64,000 nt of DNA from Brevibacillus humidisoli (GTDB taxonomy: Bacteria; Bacillota; Bacilli; Brevibacillales; Brevibacillaceae), in assembly GCF_020923435.1 (NCBI RefSeq), contig NZ_CP087263.1, positions 620,001 through 684,000 on the forward strand. Direction: 5' to 3'. The notes under the pieces were generated by a model. The model had not been told where the DNA came from. It made no database searches and saw only the letters and a list, made by a program, of their open reading frames with translations. The translations under genes were made by a program, and so were the position numbers. Of this stretch, positions 52,692 through 61,211 are shown one piece after another (the stretch's first letter is position 1; each line of letters starts with the position of its first letter).

Positions 52692-53288
52692 TTACCGGCT
52701 GTAAAACTCGACGATCAGCTTTTCGTTGATCTCTGCCGGCATTTCTTCGCGCTCAGGCAGGCGGGTAAAGGTGCCTTCCATGGCGTTATCGTTGAATGTG
52801 ATGTAGTTCGGCAGGAAGTTGCGGGCTTCCAGTGCGTTCTTGATGATCGGCAGGTTGCGAGATTTCTCGCGAACGCTGATCACATCACCCGGTTGGACGC
52901 GGTAGGAAGGAATAGTTACCTTTTTGCCGTTCACCATGAAGTGACCGTGGTTCACCAATTGGCGGGCTGCCGGACGAGTAGGTGCGAAGCCCATACGGTA
53001 TACCACGTTGTCCAGACGGGATTCCAACAATTTCATGAAGTTCTCGCCGTGTACGCCTGCCATTTTGGAGGCTTGCACAAAGGTACGGCGGAATTGCTTT
53101 TCGTTTACGCCAAACATATGACGCAGTTTTTGCTTTTCCTGCAGCTGAATCCCATACTCGCTTATTTTGCGGCGAGCGTGGCCATGTTGACCTGGGGGAT
53201 AGTTGCGCTTGATGTCTTTGCCTGTTCCGTCAAGGGAAATACCCAGACGACGTGCCAGCTTGTGGCGTGGTCCTGTGTAACGTGCCAT
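52692..53288 (-). CDS. rpsD: 30S ribosomal protein S4
   Basis: S4 nucleates assembly of the small ribosomal subunit and can repress its own translation. The 198-residue protein starts at ATG 53288 ([16 protein letters not shown]) after AAAGGAGATTTGAATAAC. The open frame to 53465 is only leader. There are no zinc-binding cysteines, so this is the C-minus form. The S4 RNA-binding domain is clear in [20 protein letters not shown] and [19 protein letters not shown]. Alone in its transcription unit, with promoter at 53497-53524 and a terminator, it resembles B. subtilis rpsD, which is located near tyrS and acu genes. Confidence 0.97.
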   Translation of the reverse strand: MARYTGPRHKLARRLGISLDGTGKDIKRNYPPGQHGHARRKISEYGIQLQEKQKLRHMFGVNEKQFRRTFVQASKMAGVHGENFMKLLESRLDNVVYRMGFAPTRPAARQLVNHGHFMVNGKKVTIPSYRVQPGDVISVREKSRNLPIIKNALEARNFLPNYITFNDNAMEGTFTRLPEREEMPAEINEKLIVEFYSR

Positions 53289-53490
53289 GTTATTCAAATC
53301 TCCTTTGTTCTGGGATTCACAGGTGTTTACTTCCAAAAGGCTAGTTCCATCTTTGTCTACACGAACTTCGGACGGTAGCGTTTCCGCATCGTGCTCCTCA
53401 TGGGATTTCAGCCGCTGCCCACAAGGGATGAAACTACGAGGGTGCCCTTCTGTTTTTACCTGCAATCAATGCTACCCTGCTGCACATACA
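53289..53490 (-). promoter_or_regulatory. rpsD leader, candidate S4 autoregulatory site
   Basis: About 200 untranslated bases precede rpsD on the minus strand. They include TGAAATCCCATGAGGAGCAC and GATGCGGAAACGCTACCG, which resemble the conserved core of Bacillus rpsD leaders as I remember it. In B. subtilis S4 binds this RNA to repress its own gene. The assignment needs a covariance search. Confidence 0.5.
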
Positions 53491-53496
53491 ACCAAT

Positions 53497-53524
53497 ATTA
53501 TAGGTTTGTCGCCTGAAAAGTCAA
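53497..53524 (-). promoter_or_regulatory. Promoter of rpsD
   Basis: On the minus strand TTGACT (53524-53519) and TATAAT (53502-53497) are 16 bases apart. Confidence 0.75.
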
Positions 53525-53545
53525 GAGGTTGTATCTGCCTTGCAA

Positions 53546-55861
53546 TCAGTACATGTAGGAAGGCGCTTGGCCTAGATTGAGTTCGTTTCTCTTTTCCAGG
53601 AAGCGGGAGAAAGCGACGGCTGCATCAGCCCTGTTCACCACCAGGTCGGGTGAGAATTTTCCATCCTGTGCGCTCATGATCCCTAGTGTTGTAATGATCG
53701 CGATGGTACCCCGCTCCTCTTCTGAAATGTCTGTTACATTCGTAGCAAACAGTGAGTCGTAATCGGCCAGTTTGTGCAGGCCGAGGGCACGTACCAGCAT
53801 GTCGGCCAACTCGCCGCGCGTGATCGTCTCATCCGGTTTCAGGTTGGGAGCGTCCTTGCTGAGAAGCCCGGACTGTACGGCTGCTTCCACGTATGCGAAG
53901 TACTGGGAGCCGGCGGTGACATCGTTAAATGTCGCTTTATCCAGTGCGTAGCGCTCTGGATAGAAGCGTCCATGGTTCAAAGTGATCATCAGCATCTTGA
54001 TCATTTCCCCGCGGGTAATCGCTCTCTCCGGCATCAGCTTGCCGTCGATTGGAGAGATGGCATCGTACTCATACATCAGCGTCAGTTGTTTTTCCGCAGG
54101 ATGTCCTTCAATGTCAGATGGTTTTACCCGATGCAGGGAGATCGTATTGCCGGTAGACAAGCTTACCCATTCACCGGTTTCCGCATGATAGGCATACGGC
54201 TGCTCGTATGGAGTCGTGGAGACACGATAGACCAGTCTGGCGGTAAGCTCATCTTCCGGATTTGCTTTTCCCATCTTGATCAGTTCTTCACGAATCGGCG
54301 GGAGCACGTATTCCAGCTCTACCTTTGCTTCCTCCCACCAGGCAGCCACGGCTTCGTCAGCGCTGGCGTGGCTCGGCGGTTGGTTCGGGTAGGTCTCGCT
54401 GCCTATGTTGACATCGTAGTGCTCAATCTCTCCTTTTGCCAGGTTAAACGTAATCGATGCTGTTCCGCTTGCCGCCTGGATTCCGTCGATCAGACGGTGA
54501 AAATGGATGCTGACCCAGTCGCCGCGCTCGAATTCACGTCGGTCGTTCACGTCGGTCAGATACAGCTCGGAGGCGATGGATGGCGAGTATTTTTTCAGGG
54601 CGGCGATCGCTTTCTCTCTGATTTGCTCCTCCGTCCAATCTACTTTCTCCGTTTTACCCGATTCAGTAGCCAGTGGGCGAATCATATCATTGTTAAACGA
54701 GAGTACATCGCCTGTTTTGGCGTCAAGCGAGACGTAGACATAACTCGTTTCTTCGTTGGAGGTTCCTTCCTTTTCATAGCGAAGTCTCCAGACACTGCTC
54801 TCGCTTCGCGATTCATTCTCATAATAGTTGACGGAGGCCAACTCGTATCCGGACAGGCTGAACAGCTTGTTAGTCAGTTTGACCGCATCTTCTTGGGAGA
54901 GCGAGCCACCGCTGTTGTGCGGCGTGAGGGAACCGTTGGTGACCGGGACCGGCTCTTGATCGGCGGAGCGCGGTTCCAGATCCTGCTTTAGCGGTTCGCC
55001 TGTTTGGGCATCGATGAAGTACTCAAATGGGTTCTGGTACACAAGGTATGGCTTCGCCTGGTTGTCGTTGTACCGCTCCCAGGGCAGGTTGTAGACCGGT
55101 TTGGCATTGGCTGACTCTTTGAACGCCTCAGCTGCCTGGTCTTCACCGATCGTCTCTTTGGGCTTTGGGAACGTGATCTTGTCGTTCCAGTCCAGATTAT
55201 AGCTGGTCACTTTTCCCGATCCGTCAACCTCGATATAAATCCCATTGTCAGGAAAGAGAATATCGTTGGCAACGCGTGCATAGCGGAAGGTGTATCGAAC
55301 ATCATTTCCCAACGGTGGCTTTTCGTTTGGCATATGGCGATCATACAGGCGGACCTGGGATTTCTTCGCAGAAGCATGCTGGTTTAAAAACTGTTCGGCG
55401 ATTTTGGCTGCTGCTTCCCGTTCGATCGGCTGTCCGGAATTGCTGTCGTCTCGCTTGTTTTCCCAGGTGTGATAGGATGTCAGTTCACCAGTGTCTGCAT
55501 TGATCGAGACGCTGATAGATAGATTGGTTCCCCGACCGTTTTCTTCTTTTTTCATCCAATCAAAGCTCCACTCTGGAAAGGAACGCCAGTTATCTCGATT
55601 ACGGAACGATGTGTTAGTCAGTTCAGCACCAGCCGGGAGTGTTACGTATGATTTAGCAATCGCCAGCGCTTTCTCTTTGTTCAGTTTCACATCGGAAGGT
55701 TGAATGGCTGCGATCTTGCCCGATACGGCTGCCGCGGTCGGCAGTGAATTCACCTGAGCTTCAACGGCTCTCGCAGGTGCTGCTTGTGCTGTAGCCAGCG
55801 GCAGCAGGAGTGATGCGGATAACAAAACGCATGAGGCGCGTTTGAGATGTACGGGTTTCAT
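53546..55861 (-). CDS. S-layer-homology protein with YcdB/YcdC-like repeats (second paralogue)
   Basis: This secreted 771-residue protein begins at ATG 55861 (MKPVHLKRASCVLL) seven bases after AAAGGAGGG. It has a signal peptide with hydrophobic core CVLLSASLLLPLATAQ and a probable cut after AQA/APA. The body (about 55-560) contains two YcdB/PepSY-like units, for example EKALAIAKSYVTLPAGAELT, WSFDWMKKE, VDGSGKVTSYNLDWND and SLDAKTGDVLSFNNDM. The last about 180 residues are three SLH domains (ITRGEMIKMLMITL, ITRGELADMLVRALGL, VNRADAAVAFSRFLE) for cell-wall attachment. It is paralogous to the protein encoded at 33906, with the same domain order. Both may be bound to secondary cell-wall polymer; the repeat function is unknown. 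Confidence 0.88.
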   Translation of the reverse strand: MKPVHLKRASCVLLSASLLLPLATAQAAPARAVEAQVNSLPTAAAVSGKIAAIQPSDVKLNKEKALAIAKSYVTLPAGAELTNTSFRNRDNWRSFPEWSFDWMKKEENGRGTNLSISVSINADTGELTSYHTWENKRDDSNSGQPIEREAAAKIAEQFLNQHASAKKSQVRLYDRHMPNEKPPLGNDVRYTFRYARVANDILFPDNGIYIEVDGSGKVTSYNLDWNDKITFPKPKETIGEDQAAEAFKESANAKPVYNLPWERYNDNQAKPYLVYQNPFEYFIDAQTGEPLKQDLEPRSADQEPVPVTNGSLTPHNSGGSLSQEDAVKLTNKLFSLSGYELASVNYYENESRSESSVWRLRYEKEGTSNEETSYVYVSLDAKTGDVLSFNNDMIRPLATESGKTEKVDWTEEQIREKAIAALKKYSPSIASELYLTDVNDRREFERGDWVSIHFHRLIDGIQAASGTASITFNLAKGEIEHYDVNIGSETYPNQPPSHASADEAVAAWWEEAKVELEYVLPPIREELIKMGKANPEDELTARLVYRVSTTPYEQPYAYHAETGEWVSLSTGNTISLHRVKPSDIEGHPAEKQLTLMYEYDAISPIDGKLMPERAITRGEMIKMLMITLNHGRFYPERYALDKATFNDVTAGSQYFAYVEAAVQSGLLSKDAPNLKPDETITRGELADMLVRALGLHKLADYDSLFATNVTDISEEERGTIAIITTLGIMSAQDGKFSPDLVVNRADAAVAFSRFLEKRNELNLGQAPSYMY

Positions 55862-56043
55862 GGAAAGCCCTCCTTTAATTGGCATCGAACTTCACTATTG
55901 TAGACGGCCTATGATGGGAATCCGTTTCAATCGTTTTGTTTTTACAAAAAATCGTAAAAAGGGAACTTGTCCAGCCAAAGATTATAGCGTGTCACTTATA
56001 AACCCTTTATAATGAAAAAAGACAGATAAAAGGAGGGCGATCA

Positions 56044-56649
56044 ATGGAAACCATCCTTTACATGATCCGCCATGGGGAGACCGAATGGAACCGGATCAGG
56101 CGCATCCAAGGACACAGTGATCTCCAACTGACCGCAACTGGCGAACGGCAGGCCGATAGACTGGCCAAAAGGTTTGCCGGAAAGGCGATTTCCGCTGTCT
56201 ACTCCAGTGACTTGCAGCGTGCCAGTGAAACAGCCCGCCGGCTAGCAGAAGCAGTCGGACAATCGGTTCATATACTGCCCGCTCTCCGCGAACGGAACTT
56301 CGGCAAATGGGAAGGGCTTACCCGTGAAGAGATTGAGGAACGGTATCAAGATAGCAATATGAATGAAGCAAAGTATGGGATCGAGTCATTTGCGGCGATG
56401 CAAAAAAGGGCCATGGAATGTCTGACGACAATCGCTGAGGTAAACCTCAGTGGAACGGTTGCGGTTGTCAGCCACGGAGGCTTGATTAATTCGTTTCTTC
56501 ATTTCATTACAAACGGAACATTGGGAACAGGTGTGACACAGATTGATAATACGGGAGTATCCACCGTTCGTTATCGCAGCGGACAGTGGGAAGTATTGCA
56601 CGTCAACGATACGGAACACCTACAGGAGCCTCCGCTGTTCGCCGGCTAG
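56044..56649 (+). CDS. Histidine phosphatase family protein
   Basis: This 201-residue phosphatase of the phosphoglycerate mutase superfamily has the RHG motif MIRHGETEWN near the N terminus with the catalytic histidine, a second arginine/serine segment YSSDLQRASETAR, a catalytic glutamate in LRERNFGKWEG and the second active histidine in VVSHGGLINSFL. It is the size and pattern of CobC/GpmB-like phosphatases; the substrate is unknown. The ATG follows AAAGGAGGGC. It is 63 bases ahead of the diguanylate cyclase gene and may be co-transcribed with it. Confidence 0.92.
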   Translation: METILYMIRHGETEWNRIRRIQGHSDLQLTATGERQADRLAKRFAGKAISAVYSSDLQRASETARRLAEAVGQSVHILPALRERNFGKWEGLTREEIEERYQDSNMNEAKYGIESFAAMQKRAMECLTTIAEVNLSGTVAVVSHGGLINSFLHFITNGTLGTGVTQIDNTGVSTVRYRSGQWEVLHVNDTEHLQEPPLFAG

Positions 56650-56712
56650 TTGGTAGTTTGGGTTGAACGGTTGGTAGAAAACGCAAGGTGGGGAAGGGGA
56701 AGAGAGGGTTTA

Positions 56713-58977
56713 GTGGCGATCCAAAGACAAATGTTAGGGAAGTTAGAGAGTGTTTTCATGTATATGAGCCACTTTTTTTTGGCTGCATGGCCGGAAAATC
56801 GACCCGGATTGTTGTTCCTGACGGATGCCTCCGGTCGCCTGCTCAATATGGTTCCCCTGCAAGCCCATCAGAAGTGGAAGCCAGCTGCGTTCACGTACGG
56901 GATCGGGGACGTGATGGCTGCAGGCGCTGCTTCGGTCGTCAGCAAAGCACTTGACAGCGGCCAACTGTCAGTGGCGGAGGAAGCAGGTCCTGGCAACAGA
57001 TGCGCCTGGGCAGCGATCCCGCTGAAGGAACAGGATGGCCGCATCAGGGCGACGATTGGCTTGATCGTACCCAAAGAGCTTTTTCCTTATGAGCTAGGCT
57101 CCTATATGCAGGGAATGGAACCGCTGATTTATATGGGCTATGATGCATACATCAAGCGGGCTACCAGTGAAATCGTGATGAATGCCAACAGGTACCACAA
57201 GGCGAAAGAGTTTGTAACATGTGTAATCGAGCAAATCCACGAGATAGTAGATAAGGGGTGCTGCTCCGCGGTCCGGCTTGATGACCGGGGATACGTCGTG
57301 CCGCAGGAGCGTTTTACGATTCCGGCCGGAGAGGATCATGACAGGCATTTGTCCGAAATCCTCCCCCGTTTCTTCAATCGGCGAATCACCCCCACTGTCA
57401 CCGATGAACACCGATTGATCGTCTCTCCCGTGTACTGTGAAGGAACCCCTCTTTATGCCTTTTTGCTGCACATTCCACCCGAGCAAAACGGCGTCGTTTA
57501 CGACGCCCGAGACGTAGCCTTCCTGCAGAACGTGGCAGAGAAGATCCGCAACGCTTTGATGCGGGCGGTCATATCGGATCAGATACGCCGAGAAGAGCGG
57601 AAGAAAGATCTGTTGTACACGCTAACCAAGCAAATCCAGGCATCGATCGATGTAAATGACGTGCTCGACGAAATCATGAAAAGCATCCGGCAGCTCTACC
57701 CGCATGCAGAGGTAGAACTGTATCTGACGGTAGACACCAACACGACGCTGCCGGTGAAACAGCTTGGCTACCAGACGGAACAGGGAGAGTTTAGCAATCG
57801 GGCGTACATGGAAGGACAGCTCGTGGTTGGCTCCAGGCGAGAGGGAGAGGAGGAAGTGACGGTCGTCGCAGCGCCACTGTTGGGAAAGCAGGGAGTGTAC
57901 GGGGTGCTCCAGTTGACGGCCGGCAGAGGAGGACTCCTGCTCCATACGGAGACGGACTACATCTCGATATTGGCCGAGACGGCAGGTACAGCGTTTGAAA
58001 ACGCGCAGTTGTACCAGCAGTCCCGCAACCTGATCCGCGAACTTCGCCTGATCAACGAAATGGCTCAGCAGCTAAACCGTACATTAAATCTTGAGGAAAT
58101 CATGCAGATCGTATCCAAAATGATGATCAATACGTTCCGTGCACAGCATTGTGCTATTTTGCAGCGGCTGGATGAGAGTCGCTTGATTGTCCGGTACGCA
58201 TCCACCGAAGAGGATATGGGCAGAGTGGTTGCTGCTTCCGATGTGCCCGTAGAGGGAATCCTGCGGGAGAGGCAGGGAGTGATTGTAGCTCACGGGCAGC
58301 CGCAGACAGTTGCGTATTCGGGTACGAAGTTTGCTTCGCTGATGGGCGTCCCGATATGGAAGGAGTCAAAAGTTTCGGGAGCCCTGATCGTGTCCGACGA
58401 GCGGCCTCATTTTTTCAGTTTTGACGATTTTAAACTGCTCGAAATCTTCGGTCAGCATACCAGTCTTTCCATCACCAACGCGATGCTTCACAATGAAGTG
58501 GAGCGGATGGTGCGGACGGATAATCTGACCGGATTGTTTGCCAGACGTTATCTGGATGAGCAGGTTAGCCACTCTCTCGAACATGATGACCGCGGTTCCC
58601 TGATTTTAATCGACATTGATTACTTCAAACAAATCAATGACACGTATGGGCATCAAGTAGGGGATGAGGTGCTCATGCAGGTGGCACAGTTAGTCAAACA
58701 GTGCATTCGCGATACCGATATTCCCGCCCGTTGGGGAGGAGAGGAACTGGCGGTCTACCTTCCGAAAGTGGATATCTCTCGGGCCTTTATCGTGGCCGAG
58801 CGAATACGCAGTTGCGTGGAAGCGGAGACCAGACCGCAGGTCACCATTTCCATTGGGGTCGCAAGATGGGACCGGCAAAATCACCATCAGGTCAGTGTAG
58901 AGACATTGTTTCATCAGGCGGACACTGCCCTGTACGATGCCAAAAACAGAGGAAGAAACCAGGTGCGCCTGGCATAG
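56713..58977 (+). CDS. GAF-domain diguanylate cyclase
   Basis: This large protein of about 754 residues makes cyclic di-GMP. The start is uncertain: GTG 56713 follows GAGAGGG at short spacing, an upstream TTG at 56650 has no site, and ATG 56731 and ATG 56758 are also possible. The N-terminal about 270 residues have no clear domain; GAF-like domains follow at about 310-450 and 470-610. The GGDEF domain occupies the last 165 residues: DNLTGLFARRYLDEQ, LILIDIDYFKQINDTYGHQV, then RDTD, five residues before RWGGEEL. GGEEL retains the catalytic residues, and RDTD is the inhibitory I-site (RxxD), so product inhibition is expected. No membrane helix is visible, so it is cytoplasmic. Confidence 0.9.
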   Translation: MAIQRQMLGKLESVFMYMSHFFLAAWPENRPGLLFLTDASGRLLNMVPLQAHQKWKPAAFTYGIGDVMAAGAASVVSKALDSGQLSVAEEAGPGNRCAWAAIPLKEQDGRIRATIGLIVPKELFPYELGSYMQGMEPLIYMGYDAYIKRATSEIVMNANRYHKAKEFVTCVIEQIHEIVDKGCCSAVRLDDRGYVVPQERFTIPAGEDHDRHLSEILPRFFNRRITPTVTDEHRLIVSPVYCEGTPLYAFLLHIPPEQNGVVYDARDVAFLQNVAEKIRNALMRAVISDQIRREERKKDLLYTLTKQIQASIDVNDVLDEIMKSIRQLYPHAEVELYLTVDTNTTLPVKQLGYQTEQGEFSNRAYMEGQLVVGSRREGEEEVTVVAAPLLGKQGVYGVLQLTAGRGGLLLHTETDYISILAETAGTAFENAQLYQQSRNLIRELRLINEMAQQLNRTLNLEEIMQIVSKMMINTFRAQHCAILQRLDESRLIVRYASTEEDMGRVVAASDVPVEGILRERQGVIVAHGQPQTVAYSGTKFASLMGVPIWKESKVSGALIVSDERPHFFSFDDFKLLEIFGQHTSLSITNAMLHNEVERMVRTDNLTGLFARRYLDEQVSHSLEHDDRGSLILIDIDYFKQINDTYGHQVGDEVLMQVAQLVKQCIRDTDIPARWGGEELAVYLPKVDISRAFIVAERIRSCVEAETRPQVTISIGVARWDRQNHHQVSVETLFHQADTALYDAKNRGRNQVRLA

Positions 58978-59062
58978 TTCGCCCAAAACTGCTTCGCTCT
59001 GTCCGATCTGCCTAAAGGGCCGTTAACCGGCTAAGAGAAACCGTGAAGGGGATGGATCCAGC

Positions 59063-60058
59063 ATGTCACAAACTACCGACAATAAACGGCCACTGGAAGT
59101 AGCACAGGGCGTATATCAAATCGAGCTTCCCACCCCTTTTTCCGTGGGTCCCGTCAATGTCTACCTGATCATGGGAAGCGAACTGACACTGGTTGATGTA
59201 GGACCGTATACACCAGCCGCCTGGGATGCATTGGTCAGCGGGCTGGAACTGCTTGGCTGCCAATTAGGTGATGTCAGACAAGTGGTTCTGACCCATCACC
59301 ACGTAGACCATTGCGGACTGTTAAAAAAGGTTAAGGCTGCGTCAGGTGCTCTAAGCTTTGCCCACCCGTTGGCCGTTCCGTATGTGGAGATGGACCAGAC
59401 ATTTATGGAACACCATAATCAGTTTTTCTACCACCTATATCGGGAGAGTGGAGTACCGCAGAAGATGATGGCGGTCATCGAGAAGTTTTACCAGTTGATG
59501 CAGACGTTTTGCCAACCGGCTGGAATTGACGGCCTGTTAAAACATGATCGGCCGCTGCCAGGACTGCCTGAGTGGCAGGTGCTTTATACGCCTGGTCACT
59601 CCCAAAGCCACCTCTCCTTGTATCGTTCGTCAGATCAAGTGTTGATTGGTGGAGACCACATCTTAAAGCGGATTTCATCCAATGCGTTTATCGAACCGCC
59701 GCGTGATCCTTCCCAAGCACGTGCGCTTACATTGGTGCAGTATCGTACGGCTCTCCAGATGTGTGCCGATATGGATATCGAGCTGGTGCTGCCGGGACAC
59801 GGGGAACTGGTAACCAATCATCGGGAGCTGATTAGTGCGCGCTTGCAGCGTAACTGGGAGCGGACCGGCGTACTGCGCCGTCTGCTGCAGGACGGACAAA
59901 AGACAGCGTATGAGTTATCCGCCTTGCTGTTTCCTGACCTCTACGAAAAAGAACTGGCGCTCACCTTGTCAGAGACCGTAGGCCATATCGATTTGCTTAC
60001 CATCCTCCACCAGGTGGAGCGCGAACAGAGGGACGGGATTCTTTACTATTCCCTATAG
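59063..60058 (+). CDS. Metallo-beta-lactamase-fold hydrolase
   Basis: This 331-residue metal-dependent hydrolase starts at ATG 59063. The MBL fold is shown by VLTHHHVDHCGLLKK (the HxHxDH metal motif, residues about 77-85), VLYTPGHSQSHLSLY (next metal histidine), LIGGDHILKR (metal aspartate) and VLPGHGELVTNH (last histidine). A C-terminal helical extension of about 100 residues follows, of the kind found in YqjP/LACTB2-like MBL proteins. The real substrate is unknown; thioester or lactone hydrolysis are possibilities. It is downstream of the diguanylate cyclase by 85 bases. Confidence 0.88.
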   Translation: MSQTTDNKRPLEVAQGVYQIELPTPFSVGPVNVYLIMGSELTLVDVGPYTPAAWDALVSGLELLGCQLGDVRQVVLTHHHVDHCGLLKKVKAASGALSFAHPLAVPYVEMDQTFMEHHNQFFYHLYRESGVPQKMMAVIEKFYQLMQTFCQPAGIDGLLKHDRPLPGLPEWQVLYTPGHSQSHLSLYRSSDQVLIGGDHILKRISSNAFIEPPRDPSQARALTLVQYRTALQMCADMDIELVLPGHGELVTNHRELISARLQRNWERTGVLRRLLQDGQKTAYELSALLFPDLYEKELALTLSETVGHIDLLTILHQVEREQRDGILYYSL

Positions 60059-60075
60059 CGCCCCCATTTGGAATA

Positions 60076-60118
60076 ACTCTCCTTTTCCTCGGAAACCCTA
60101 ACGAGGACAAGGGGGAGT
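60076..60118 (+). promoter_or_regulatory. Hairpin that sequesters the ribosome binding site of the lipoprotein gene
   Basis: ACTCTCCTTTTCCTCG (60076-60091) can pair with CGAGGACAAGGGGGAGT (60102-60118) with one mismatch and one bulge, over a ten-base loop. The 3' arm is the Shine-Dalgarno AAGGGGGAG, four bases before the ATG at 60123. Pairing would hide the site, so the hairpin may control translation. Confidence 0.55.
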
Positions 60119-60122
60119 AGCA

Positions 60123-61076
60123 ATGGTGAGCAAGAAAATCAGCGTGATTGGCGTACTGGTACTGTCACTTTTGGCAGGCTGCAACCAGATGGAGACCAAG
60201 CAGTCTGCAGAGGCCGATTATCTGGCCGTCCGTGATCAATTCCTGTCGCAGCAGGGGTACTCTTTTTGGGGAGTAACCAAGCAACTGGCGGGCAACAATG
60301 CGACAGGAAGCGCGGTCAATTTCTCCGGACAAGTGCAGGGAGATGATCTGTTTCTCAATGTAAAGCTGCCCTTGCCTGAACAGAAACGGGTGAACACGTT
60401 GTCGCTGCTCACAAAGGAACAGCAGTTATACGTGAAGACAGGCGACAATTCATCATGGCGGAGCGTTGATGACGGGGACGTCTCTTTTCAGCAGGAACTA
60501 AACAATTGGAATCCGATTATTTCGTTTCAACAGATGGAAGAGATGCGAACCAGCGTTGTTCCCCTGCGAGACTTTCACCAGCAAGACGACTTGAGAGCGG
60601 TACGAGTCCTTCTTGACTCAAGCAAGTTGAAGCAGGCATTGGCCAAGCAGATGAAGGAGCAGATTGATGGAGGACGTATCCATACGGCCCATGTACCGAA
60701 ACTAAAAGTGGCGATGAACCTGTCGAACGGAGAATGGCGAAAAGGGGAGCGGGGAGCGAGGATAAAGGCCGAAGAGAACCGCCAGGAGATTGACAACCTG
60801 ATCGACAACATGGAGTTGGAGGCGGAATACACGCTCTACTATGATACGACCACCTATCTGCCGACGCGGATGGTGATGCAGATTCGCTCGGAATATGATC
60901 TGGACGGACAACGGATGCAAGAATATACCGAGGTGGATACCCATATGCGAAACTACGGACAGCGCTACCAACTGCCGGAGCCATCACAAGCATCAAAGCA
61001 ACCTGATCACTCCAAGTCCCTTACCAGACCACCGGAAAACCCAAGCGACACCATGATCAACGACCCTGGACGCTGA
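60123..61076 (+). CDS. Uncharacterised lipoprotein
   Basis: This 317-residue exported lipoprotein opens MVSKKISVIGVLVLSLLAGC, where LLAGC is a clear lipobox. The mature domain (about 30-280) is beta-strand-rich with forms such as TGSAVNFSGQVQGDDLFLNV, LYVKTGDNSSWRSVDDGDVS and AEYTLYYDTTTYLPTRMVMQ, a layout like the LppX/LolA-like proteins that bind lipids or act in envelope assembly. I do not recognise the exact family and assign no function. The last 30 residues are low-complexity and rich in P, S and K. The gene begins behind an RBS-sequestering hairpin. An IS element sits directly downstream. Confidence 0.82.
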   Translation: MVSKKISVIGVLVLSLLAGCNQMETKQSAEADYLAVRDQFLSQQGYSFWGVTKQLAGNNATGSAVNFSGQVQGDDLFLNVKLPLPEQKRVNTLSLLTKEQQLYVKTGDNSSWRSVDDGDVSFQQELNNWNPIISFQQMEEMRTSVVPLRDFHQQDDLRAVRVLLDSSKLKQALAKQMKEQIDGGRIHTAHVPKLKVAMNLSNGEWRKGERGARIKAEENRQEIDNLIDNMELEAEYTLYYDTTTYLPTRMVMQIRSEYDLDGQRMQEYTEVDTHMRNYGQRYQLPEPSQASKQPDHSKSLTRPPENPSDTMINDPGR

Positions 61077-61211
61077 CAGCTGAGGGTGTCCCAAAAGCCA
61101 TGAATAATGGCTGAGGGATCCCCTTTTTTTTTTCAATCTAGAAAAACAAAAAGAAACCATCCTTTGGTAAAATGTAAGTGCGACCCAACACATACAAAAG
61201 GAGTGGTTTCT

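Noticed and set aside
53774-54991. 405-codon frame antisense to the SLH protein
   Set aside because: It is a shadow frame; the minus strand has signal peptide, SLH domains and a ribosome binding site.
61077-61081. Target duplication for IS copy 2
   Set aside because: The five to eight bases outside the two ends (ACAGCT and GAATAA) do not match, so no duplication is claimed.
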